DNA from: Flavobacterium sp.
Lineage (GTDB): Bacteria > Bacteroidota > Bacteroidia > Flavobacteriales > Flavobacteriaceae
Direction of reading: 5' to 3'
NCBI GenBank assembly: GCA_012032075.1
Contig: JAAURU010000249.1
Coordinates: forward strand, 1-5,782
DNA: 5,782 bases
The position numbers and the translations under genes were made by a program. The first letter of the stretch is position 1; every line of letters begins with the position of its first letter. Shown here piece by piece: positions 1 to 5,782 of the stretch. Under the pieces are notes generated by a model that saw nothing but the letters and a program-made list of their open reading frames with translations, did not search any database and was not told the DNA's origin.

Positions 1-2
1 CA

Positions 3-865
3 GATGTCCCAGCTGGTGATATTGGTGTTGGTGGAAGAGAAGTAGGTTATATGTTTGGTCAATATAAAAAATTAAAAAATGAGTTTACTGGTGTATTAAC
101 TGGTAAGGGAATTTCTTTTGGAGGTTCTTTAATTCGTCCAGAAGCTACAGGTTATGGAGATGTGTACTTTGCACAAAGTATGTTGAATACAAAAGGAGAA
201 AGTTTTAAAGGTAAAACAGTTGTAGTTTCAGGATCAGGAAATGTAGCTCAATATGCTATTGAGAAAGCAACACAATTAGGAGGTAAAGTTGTTACAGCAT
301 CTGATTCTTCTGGATACATTCTTGATGAAGCTGGAATTGATACAGATAAATTGGCTTACATTATGGAAATTAAAAATGTTAACTATGGTCGTATTAGTGA
401 TTATTTGAAAAATATCCAAATGCTAAATTTGTACAAGGGAAAAGACCATGGGAAGTGAAATGTGATATTGCATTACCTTGTGCAACACAGAACGAATTAA
501 ATGAAGAGGAAGCAAAAATGCTTGTAGCAAATGGCTGTATATGTGTAGCCGAAGGAGCGAATATGCCTACAACACCAGAAGGAATTGAAGTTTTTCAAAA
601 AGCAAAAATTTTATTTGCTCCTGGGAAAGCATCAAATGCTGGTGGAGTAGCAACATCTGGATTAGAAATGTCTCAAAATTCATTACGTTTGAGTTGGACA
701 AGAGAAGAAGTAGATGAAAAATTAAAAGGAATTATGGCTAATATTCACGAAGCGTGTGTGAAATATGGTAAAGATTCTGAAGGTTATATTGATTATGTTA
801 AAGGAGCAAATATTGCTGGTTTTGTTAAAGTTGCAGATGCAATGTTAGCACAAGGAGTAGTATAG
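3..865 (+). CDS. gdhA: NADP-type glutamate dehydrogenase, 5'-truncated by window edge, one apparent frameshift
   Basis: GdhA catalyses reversible reductive amination of 2-oxoglutarate with ammonium to L-glutamate in the cytoplasm. The reading frame is already open at base 3 with DVPAGDIGVGGREVGYM, the catalytic-aspartate region of hexameric GDHs of about 450 residues. About 287 C-terminal residues are present. Visible motifs include TGKGISFGGSLIRPEATGYG, the Rossmann dinucleotide-binding VVVSGSGNVAQYAIEKA, DIALPCATQNEL, VAEGANMPTT, LFAPGKASNAGGVATSGLEM, and the C-terminal GANIAGFVKVADAMLAQGVV, all very close to E. coli-type GdhA. The first frame stops at 456-458, but the family sequence (YPNAKFVQGKRPWEVKCD) continues in another frame from 413. 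One base is missing in or beside the A5 run at 408-412. Both halves are otherwise intact, so a sequencing undercall is likelier than a dead gene. Identity is very secure; whether the frameshift is real is open. The gene start and promoter lie outside the window. Confidence 0.96.
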
Positions 866-884
866 TTTTACTAAATATCGAAAC

Positions 885-922
885 AAAAAAGAGATTTTTT
901 CATTATAAAAAATCTCTTTTTT
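885..922 (+). terminator. Rho-independent terminator of gdhA
   Basis: A perfect 16-bp inverted repeat (885-900 and 907-922) encloses a 6-base loop CATTAT. The core of the stem is GAGA/TCTC, flanked by A/T runs, so the 3' arm ends in a T6 tract that continues into more T-rich sequence. It begins 19 bases after the gdhA stop codon. The A-tract on the 5' side means it could also terminate minus-strand transcription, but no gene converges on it here. Confidence 0.9.
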
Positions 923-962
923 ATTTTATATCATACCTAAACGCGATTTTAATCGTTTATGT

Positions 963-970
963 TATATTTG
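963..970 (+). promoter_or_regulatory. Probable -7 promoter element for porZ-recO
   Basis: TATATTTG matches the Bacteroidota -7 consensus TAnnTTTG and sits 16 bases before the porZ ATG, giving a very short leader. I do not find a matching TTG -33 element at the usual 17-23 base distance, so this call rests on the -7 element and its position between the gdhA terminator and the next gene. A short palindrome, CGATT-TT-AATCG (944-955), lies just upstream and could be an operator or chance. Confidence 0.5.
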
Positions 971-986
971 TATAAATTAAGTAGAA

Positions 987-3274
987 ATGCGAATTAAACT
1001 AAGTATAGCTTTATTTTTTAGTATAAGTTTTCTTTTTGCACAAAATGACCTTTTGTGGAAAGGTTATTTTTCATACAATGAAATTGTAGATGTTGTAAAC
1101 GGAGAGGATAAGATTTATGCAGCAACTGAAAACTGTGTTATCTTTAAAAACTTAATTTTAGGAGATGTAAATCAAATAAATTCAATTACTGGTTTTAAAC
1201 CTGAATCTATTACTACTTTGTATCATTCAACTATTTATGATAAAACTTTAGCAGGAAATACAAATGGTTTATTATTAATTGTTAATAAAAATGGAAGTAT
1301 ATCTCAAAAAGTCGATATAATTGAAGAAGTGCCAGTGCCTCCTAACAAAAAAAGAATTAATCATTTTTATGAACACGATGGAAAAATTTTTATAGCTACT
1401 AACTATGGTATTTCAGTTTTAGACCTACAAACATCAGAATTTATTGTAACTTATTTTATTGGACCTCTAGGTGAGGAAGTAGAGGTGTTACAAACTACAG
1501 TTCTAAATAATGAAATTTATGCAGTAACTAGAAATAATGGCATTCGTAAAGCAAGTTTATCAAATCCCTTTTTATATGATTTTAATCAATGGCAAACGTT
1601 TGATGCTGGAAATTGGTCAGCAATAGTAACTTTTAATAATGAATTAATTGTACAGGATGCAAACACAACCCTTTATAGAAATAATGGAACTTCATTTATA
1701 CCAATACTTAATACATTACAAAATGCATTAAAACTCAAAACTAATAATACTCAAATAATTTTAACTACACAAAATAATGTTTTTGTATTAGATCAGAATT
1801 ATACAGTAATAGCTCAAATAACACAAATTCCTAATTTTGATGTAACTTTTTCGGCAGCAACAGTTATTAACGATAATTTATATGTAGGAACAACTAAGAA
1901 TGGATTGTTTTCAGCAACGCTTTCTAATCTCTCAGTGTTTGAAAATATTACTCCTAATGGTCCCGAAAAAAATTATATTTTTAGAATCAAAAAGGCACCT
2001 AATAAATTATGGGCAGTATATGGAAGATATACTTTACCTTATGAACCAATTATTCAAAATGATGGAATAAGTTCATACCAAAATGATACTGGATGGAAAA
2101 CTATTCCTTATACAAGTTTGTTAGATGCAAAGTGTTTTACTGGTATTGCAATAAGTCCAAAAAACAATAATGAAGTTTATTTTAGCTCTTATAATAATGG
2201 CCTTTTAAAACTAGATTCTAATGGAGATTTCACGCTTTTCGACCATACGAATACTGGCAACAATGGCTTAGAGCAAATTCCTGCAAATCCTACTACAAAT
2301 ATTTATAACATGCCAATAAGGACAAATAGTCCTGAATTTGATAAAGAAGGAAACCTTTGGTTAACAAGTGCATGGGTAACAAAAGGTTTGAAAGTTTTAC
2401 GCGCTAACGGTCAATGGCAATCTTACGACTTTGATGGAATTTTAGAACAAGCTCCAGTAAGTAGATTTGCTCCAATAAAAATAGATAAAAATGGTACTAA
2501 ATGGCTTCCAACCAGAAATGATGGAGTGTTAGCTTTTAATGACAAACTAAATAATAAAGCAATTGTAATAGATAATCTTTCTGGATTGCCATCAACAATA
2601 GTGCAATGTATTGAAATTGATAATAGAAATCAACTTTGGATTGGAACAGCTCAAGGGCTTAGAGTACTTTCAAGTGTTGATCGTTTCATATCTGAAAATG
2701 AATTATCAACAACTTCAATAATCATTCAAGAAGGTGATTTAGCACAAGAATTGTTTTTCAGCAGACTATTATAGATATTAAAGTAGATGGAGCCAATAGA
2801 AAATGGGTTTCAATTGCTGATGGTGGTGTTTTTTTAGTTTCACCAAATGGCCAACAAACAATATACAGATTTACAAAAAACAACTCTCCACTTCCTAGTG
2901 ATAATGTGGTTGATATTGAAATCGATGAAATAACAGGAGAAGTCTTTTTTGCAACAGATAAAGGAATGGTTTCATTTCTTGGAACAGCAACAAGAGCAAG
3001 CGACGATTTAGCCAATGTTTATGTATATCCTAATCCTGTAAGACCAGAATTTTTAGGAACGGTAAAAATTACAGGATTATCAGACAAAGCAAATGTAAAA
3101 ATTACCGATATTGAAGGTAATTTAGTATTTGAAACCACTTCTGCTGGAGGAACAATTGAATGGGACACTTCAGCTTTTGGAAATTACAAAGTAGCCTCAG
3201 GAGTATATATGGTTTTTGTAGCCTCTCAAGATGGTTTAGACTCTACTGTTAAAAAAGTTATGATTATTAGATAA
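987..3274 (+). CDS. porZ: PorZ-like T9SS surface protein (beta-propellers plus sorting domain), one apparent frameshift
   Basis: With one base restored this encodes about 762 residues, close to the 776 of Porphyromonas gingivalis PorZ. A signal peptide (MRIKLSIALFFSISFLFA, probable cut before QND) starts the protein. Most of the rest reads as repeated propeller blades of the two-component-regulator-propeller type, for example KIFIATNYGISVLDL, NLWLTSAWVTKGLKVL, TKWLPTRNDGVLAF, QLWIGTAQGLRVLS and RKWVSIADGGVFLVSPNG. From about residue 678 to 762 there is a type A T9SS sorting domain: VYVYPNPVRPEF, KITDIEGNLVFE, SGVYMVFVAS and a basic end KKVMIIR. In P. gingivalis PorZ acts at the cell surface in the PorU/V/Q/Z attachment complex; its exact role in flavobacteria is less clear. 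The initial frame stops at 2772-2774, while the family-like sequence resumes at 2759 (QQTIIDIKVDG), so one T is missing from the T5 run at 2754-2758. ATG 987 is chosen because it directly precedes the signal peptide. Position next to recO supports the PorZ name over a generic propeller protein. Confidence 0.87.
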
Positions 3275-3986
3275 TGCTAGTAAAAACAAAAGCAATTGTT
3301 ATTTCTGCTACAAAATATCAGGAAAAAAGTCTAATTGTAAAATGTTTAACAAGATCTGATGGTATAAAAACGTATTTTATTTATAATGCTTTTACAGGAA
3401 AAAACAACAAACAAAAAAGTTCGCTTTTCCAACCTCTAAATCAATTAGAAATTGAAGCTTTCCATAAAAATAAAGGTAACATGGAAAAGCTAAAAGAAGT
3501 GAAACTATATTATCCTTATCAAAATATCTATCTCGATATTGTAAAAACTACCATAACGCTTTTTTTATCAGAAATGTTACATAACATTTTAAAAGAAGAA
3601 GGTAAAAATGAAGCTTTATTTGATTATCTAGAAAATGCTTTGCAATGGTTTGATAATCATAATGAAACACATAACTTTCATCTAATTGTTTTACTACAAC
3701 TTACAAAATATCTTGGGTTTTATCCGCAAAATAATACAAATCAAAACATATATTTTAATATATTTGAAGGAATATTTTCTAGCCAAACCACATTGCAATC
3801 CCTTTCCATAGAGGAGTCGGAATTACTAAAAAATTATTAGACTTAAGGATGAACAATACAGATAAAATTTTTTCATCAAGCCAAAGAAGACAATTGCTGA
3901 AAATTTTAATCGATTATTATGGTCATAATGTAGAAAATAGTAAAAAAATCAAATCGCTTGATGTACTGATGGAAATATTCGATTAA
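3274..3986 (+). CDS. recO: DNA repair protein RecO, one apparent frameshift near the 3' end
   Basis: RecO helps load RecA on SSB-coated single-stranded DNA and anneals strands in the RecFOR repair pathway, in the cytoplasm. The N-terminus MLVKTKAIVISATKYQEKSL, followed by IVKCLTRSDGIKTYF, is a typical RecO OB-fold start, then a mostly helical C-terminal part (LSEMLHNILKEEGKNEALFDYL, LVLLQLTKYLGFYP-like segment). No four-cysteine zinc site is present; only one Cys is visible near residue 24. The initial frame stops at 3838-3840, but reading with one more A in the A6 run at 3828-3833 gives LLKKLLDLRMNN and then SSSQRRQLLKILIDYYGH ending in IKSLDVLMEIFD and TAA at 3984-3986. That makes 237 residues, the normal length for flavobacterial RecO. 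Its ATG overlaps the porZ stop by one base (TAATG), implying co-transcription and translational coupling. Confidence 0.92.
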
Positions 3987-4000
3987 AATTTGATTTTAAT
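3982..4000. repeat. AT-only inverted repeat at the recO stop codon
   Basis: ATTAAAAT (3982-3989) and ATTTTAAT (3993-4000) form an 8-bp hairpin with loop TTG, overlapping the recO stop. A wider 10-bp inverted repeat, CAAATCGCTT (3950-3959) with AAGCGATTTG (4005-4014), encloses it. No T-tract follows, so it is a poor intrinsic terminator; it might protect the 3' end of the porZ-recO message. Confidence 0.4.
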
Positions 4001-4032
4001 TGTAAAGCGATTTGAAAATTTATTATGCTACG

Positions 4033-4050
4033 AGGTCAGGAGGTCAGGAG
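4033..4050. repeat. Tandem 8-bp repeat AGGTCAGG x2
   Basis: AGGTCAGG occurs twice back to back (4033-4040, 4041-4048) followed by a partial AG. It is a small G-rich island in very AT-rich DNA. It lies just beyond the stop side of the minus-strand gene remnant, so it may belong to the end of an old mobile element or to the recO-side junction. Confidence 0.6.
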
Positions 4051-4090
4051 ACACTATCTTCAAAGCCAAATTTTTTCAACTATTTTTTTA

Positions 4091-4098
4091 TAAATTTG
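4091..4098 (+). promoter_or_regulatory. Candidate -7 element upstream of a short hairpin-terminated segment
   Basis: TAAATTTG matches the TAnnTTTG consensus. There is no TTG at the expected -33 distance. If used, transcription would begin near 4105 and run into the terminator-like hairpin at 4149-4179, giving an RNA of roughly 75 bases. In AT-rich DNA such a match can arise by chance. Confidence 0.2.
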
Positions 4099-4148
4099 CA
4101 CTAGCAGAGAGGAAGCATACTGTGATTTTTCACTGGATGTTTACCTTG

Positions 4149-4179
4149 AATAGCCTCAACTTGATTGGGGCTATTTTTT
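4149..4179 (+). terminator. Intrinsic-terminator-like hairpin
   Basis: AATAGCC (4149-4155) pairs with GGCTATT (4169-4175) around a 13-base loop, and the 3' arm merges with a T6 tract (4174-4179). This geometry would terminate plus-strand transcription, including any read-through from porZ-recO. It lies inside the minus-strand remnant, so it could also be a chance product of coding sequence. A second perfect hairpin, TGCCTTT-TTC-AAAGGCA (4181-4197), follows immediately. Confidence 0.5.
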
Positions 4180-4180
4180 A

Positions 4181-4197
4181 TGCCTTTTTCAAAGGCA
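4181..4197. repeat. Perfect 7-bp hairpin with 3-base loop
   Basis: TGCCTTT (4181-4187) and AAAGGCA (4191-4197) flank the loop TTC, one base after the T-tract of the preceding terminator-like hairpin. No T-tract follows it on the plus strand. Together the two hairpins make a compact structured segment of about 50 bases in the otherwise gene-poor stretch between recO and the IS982 fragment (3987-4369). Confidence 0.5.
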
Positions 4198-4298
4198 AGC
4201 AGAGAAGAAAGCTCCTGCTCCTTTTCTTGGATATTATAAATATTAGGATTGTATTCTTGATTATTTTTCCAAAGAGAATATATAATTAATTCAAGTTG

Positions 4299-4663
4299 CT
4301 AGTTATAATAAAATAAAAACAAAGCAAAAGGTTAAGTAAATTTGTTTTGCTAACCAATAAACAAAACCCATGCTTTGCAAAGACAAAATTATATCAATTT
4401 TTTGTTTAATCGATGATATTTTAAAAGGAATTGACCACAAGGATGATAAAAGAAGAAAAGTAAGTGATAGCGAGGTTATAATAACCGCAATTGTTTCTTC
4501 TACAAGTTTTTATGGAAATCATAGTTCTGCTATTAAGTTTATGAAAGAGTATAGTCTTATTCCTAATATGCTAGATACGAGTAGATTTAACAGACGATTA
4601 CACAATATTGCAAGATTGCTTTATGAATTATTTGAGATTGTAATACCAAACATAAATATAATA
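4299..4663 (+). mobile_element. IS982-like insertion sequence, 5' part only
   Basis: This stretch holds the left end and the first quarter to third of an IS982-type element. The left boundary is inferred from where the minus-strand remnant stops being open, and I cannot identify a terminal repeat, so it is approximate. The right boundary is the point where the IS630 terminal repeat begins. The remainder of the element should resume beyond the right edge of the window. Confidence 0.55.
4337..4344 (+). promoter_or_regulatory. Candidate -7 element for the IS982-like transposase
   Basis: TAAATTTG fits the TAnnTTTG consensus and ends 25 bases before the ATG at 4370. No TTG is present at the normal -33 distance. 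An AGCAAAA/TTTTGCT inverted repeat (4323-4329 and 4345-4351) brackets it, which might be part of the element's end or a binding site. Confidence 0.35.
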
Positions 4664-4666
4664 TAG
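4370..4666 (+). pseudogene. IS982-family transposase, truncated N-terminal part
   Basis: The 98-residue product begins MLCKDKIISIFCLIDDILKG and continues KVSDSEVIITAIVSSTSFYG, SAIKFMKEYSLIPNMLD and TSRFNRRLHNIARLLYELFE. The SDSEVI, FYGN and SRFNRRLH blocks are what I associate with IS982-family N-termini. The family's catalytic DDE domain, whose first Asp is expected soon after this point, is absent. The family-like sequence ends around 4640-4662, and the TAG stop (4664-4666) is supplied by the left terminus of the IS630 element (ATATAGTCC). The gene is therefore broken by insertion and cannot encode an active enzyme by itself. Family assignment is from motif memory and is probable, not certain. 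Confidence 0.7.
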
Positions 4667-4692
4667 TCCAACTTGCATAGTTGGATTTTTTT
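4667..4692 (+). terminator. Terminator hairpin inside the IS630 left end
   Basis: TCCAAC (4667-4672) pairs with GTTGGA (4680-4685) around a 7-base loop, followed by T7 (4686-4692). It would stop transcripts entering from the IS982 side before they reach the transposase gene, a known way for insertion sequences to limit their own activation by outside promoters. The 5' arm overlaps the terminal repeat, so this hairpin competes with pairing to 4700-4710. Confidence 0.65.
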
Positions 4693-4702
4693 ATTATTTT
4701 TG
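4673..4702 (+). promoter_or_regulatory. Promoter of the IS630 transposase gene
   Basis: TTG (4673-4675) and TATTTTTG (4695-4702) are separated by 19 bases, matching the Bacteroidota TTG-N(17-23)-TAnnTTTG promoter. The expected start near 4708-4712 falls just before the ATG at 4724. The -7 element overlaps the internal terminal-repeat copy (4700-4710), so bound transposase could block its own promoter; that regulatory role is inference. Confidence 0.55.
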
Positions 4703-4723
4703 GACTATATAATAAAAGTGATT

Positions 4724-5782
4724 ATGCCGACAGTAAAAAAGATAATTATAAAGGAAACTGAAAAAGAAATCAAAAAACTACTAAAAGTGTCTAACTCCTT
4801 TATTGGTCAACGCTTGAGGGTTCTCTTGATTTTAAAACAGAATGAAGAAACGGGTATTTCTAAACGAGAAGTAGCAAAATTAGCAGGGGTTGATCCTAAT
4901 AGTGTTCAGAATTGGAGAACATTATATAGCAACACTGGAATTGAAGGATTAATGAAACATCAAAAAACAGGCTTTAAACCCTCTGTTTTTAATACCATTG
5001 AACACCAAAAGTTGCAAATAAAACTCAATGATTCTCAAAATGGACTTCAAGGCTATGTTGAGCTTAAAGCTTGGCTTGAAAAAGAAACTGGCAAAGTTTT
5101 TAATTATAATACACTTCTTTATTACTGTATCAGGAATTTTAAATCTAGTGTAAAAGTGGCACGGAAAAGCCATGTTAAAAAAGACGAAAACCAAGTAAAA
5201 ACATTTAAAAAAACTTCGGACGAATCTGTCAAGAAATAGCACTAAATACCGTGGGTAACTTCAGCTCTGTAAACTTATATTTTCAAGACGAATCGCGCTT
5301 TGGTTTGTTTACTAGAAATGGAAAATCTGTTACTGCTATTAGGGTTAAGCCAATTTGTGTTTTTCAGCAAGTTTTTAAATCTACTTGGATTTCGGGTGCT
5401 TTTTCACCTATAACAGGAGACCATTTTCAGTTAATACTTCCACAATCTAACGCGGATAATTTTCAACTCTTTTTAAATAATTTCTCAAAAGAAAACCCAA
5501 CAGAACTCAAAATAATGGTGCTCGATAATGGAAAGTTTCATAAGGCTAAAAAATAATCATACCTAAAAATATTGTTTTGGTTTTTCTGTCTCCATATTCT
5601 CCAGAACTTAATCCAGCTGAAAAAATATGGGCAAAATACAAACGAGCATTTTCAAATAAATTTTATCAATCATTGGAAGAAATAGATGATTTTATTACAG
5701 AAGTAGTTAACACAACTACCAAAAAAGAAGTAATGAGTATCTGTGTATATGATTACATTTTTTTTGATAAAATTTGGACTAT
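4724..5782 (+). CDS. IS630-family DDE transposase, two apparent frameshifts, runs off the window
   Basis: Restored, the product is about 353 residues or slightly more, the usual size for IS630 transposases, which cut and paste DNA at TA. Residues about 25-85 form a helix-turn-helix (GISKREVAKLAGVDPNSVQNW), followed by a winged-helix-like segment with GYVELKAWLEKETG and YNTLLYYCI (about 110-140). The DDE triad is visible: D189 in LYFQDESRFGL, D268 in IMVLDNGKFHKAKK, and E300 in SPYSPELNPAEKIW, with 31 residues between the last two. ATG 4724 is preferred; an upstream TTG at 4673 would start inside the terminal repeat and promoter. The first frame ends at 5239 but family sequence continues from 5215 (FGRICQEIALN), needing one more A in A7 (5207-5213). 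The second frame ends at 5556 and needs one more A in A6 (5548-5553). No stop is seen before 5782; it probably lies at or beyond the right terminal repeat. Either site could be a sequencing error; the first might be programmed frameshifting. Confidence 0.9.

Larger units (their letters stand above)
4101..4298 (-). pseudogene. 3' remnant of an unidentified gene, possibly an IS transposase tail
   Basis: On the minus strand a 65-codon frame runs from 4298 to a TAG at 4103-4101. It has no start codon at its upstream end and begins next to an in-frame stop at 4301-4299. The peptide has protein-like composition: ELIIYSLWKNNQEYNPN, then a charged helix-like IQEKEQELSSLLAFEKG, then a polar tail ending NHSMLPLC. 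The layout (hydrophobic segment with LWKNN, then a long polar tail) reminds me of Bacteroidota IS110-type transposase C-termini, but that is recollection, not a match I can verify. Its upstream edge coincides with the start of the IS982-like element, as expected if that element cut the gene. Chance open frame remains possible. Confidence 0.4.
4661..4710. repeat. Internal inverted copy of the IS630 terminal repeat
   Basis: ATATAGTCCAA (4661-4671) is perfectly complemented by TTGGACTATAT (4700-4710), with 28 bases between. The second copy equals the outer right end of the element but lies 14 bases before the transposase ATG. This makes a small palindromic module at the left end that could act as an extra transposase binding site or be a solo mini-element. 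Confidence 0.75.
4663..5782 (+). mobile_element. IS630-family insertion sequence, essentially complete
   Basis: The left end reads ATAGTCCAACTT (from 4663) and the window's last bases, on the reverse strand, read ATAGTCCAAATT, so the two ends form an imperfect terminal inverted repeat with 11 of 12 bases equal. Between them is a single IS630-type DDE transposase gene filling almost the whole length of about 1.1 kb. IS630 elements insert at TA and duplicate it; TA dinucleotides at 4662-4665 suit this, and the matching TA should follow base 5782. The element interrupts the IS982-like transposase in the same orientation. Confidence 0.85.

Noticed and set aside
944..955. Palindrome CGATTTTAATCG upstream of porZ as an operator
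   Set aside because: It is only 5 bp per arm and easily arises by chance in AT-rich DNA; noted in the promoter entry but not called as a site.
2758..3015. Minus-strand open frame of 85 codons over the end of porZ
   Set aside because: It lies antisense to clear propeller-protein sequence and has no recognisable motif; it is a shadow of the real gene.
3990..4289. Plus-strand open frame of 99 codons after recO
   Set aside because: The product is an irregular hydrophobic and basic peptide, crosses the repeats and terminator-like hairpin, and has no family resemblance; the opposite strand gives a more protein-like translation.
4673..4723. Upstream TTG start for the transposase, adding about 17 residues
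   Set aside because: Those codons are the terminal repeat, terminator and promoter; the ATG at 4724 begins typical family sequence.
4949..5242. Minus-strand open frame of 97 codons inside the IS630 transposase
   Set aside because: It is antisense to a well-supported transposase and is rich in Phe and Lys from A/T runs.
1..5782. Search for CRISPR arrays, tRNA, rRNA, riboswitches, toxin-antitoxin or defence genes
   Set aside because: No regularly spaced repeats, no cloverleaf or rRNA segments, and every sizeable open frame is accounted for by gdhA, porZ, recO and insertion-sequence genes.

Overview
The window looks like chromosomal DNA of a low-GC Bacteroidota, most probably a Flavobacteriaceae member. 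The evidence is AT-rich codon use, TAnnTTTG-type -7 promoter elements, weak or absent Shine-Dalgarno sequences, and a PorZ-like protein with a type IX secretion (T9SS) C-terminal domain placed directly upstream of recO. The left two thirds (1-3986) is ordinary core genome. The right third (about 4020-5782) is a pile-up of insertion-sequence material. I see no rRNA, tRNA, CRISPR array, defence system or clearly new biological system.

Core part, left to right: (1) the C-terminal two thirds of NADP-type glutamate dehydrogenase gdhA (3-865), closed by a perfect 16-bp hairpin terminator (885-922); (2) a promoter-like TATATTTG (963-970) leading into a two-gene operon, porZ (987-3274) and recO (3274-3986), which overlap by one base (TAATG) and so are probably translationally coupled. 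GdhA links ammonium assimilation and glutamate metabolism. PorZ is a surface component of the T9SS attachment machinery. RecO is a RecFOR recombination mediator. The porZ-recO pairing is a gene-order fact, not an obvious functional link.

Mobile part: a short minus-strand reading frame (4298-4101) looks like the tail of a broken gene, possibly an old IS transposase. Its upstream side is cut off where an IS982-like element begins (about 4299). That IS982 transposase gene is itself cut after about 98 codons by an IS630-family element (about 4663 to the window end) inserted at a TA. The picture is nested insertion downstream of recO: old remnant, then IS982, then IS630. The missing 3' part of IS982 should lie just beyond the right edge.

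The most striking pattern is that gdhA, porZ, recO and the IS630 transposase (twice) each need exactly one extra base to restore a full-length, family-like protein. All five sites are A or T homopolymers that appear one base short. Elsewhere the frames are clean. This pattern fits homopolymer undercalling in the sequence better than five independent gene deaths, although an A7 frameshift site in the transposase could be genuine. The other point worth attention is the left end of the IS630 element, where a terminator hairpin, an inverted copy of the terminal repeat and a consensus Bacteroidota promoter are packed into about 50 bp.
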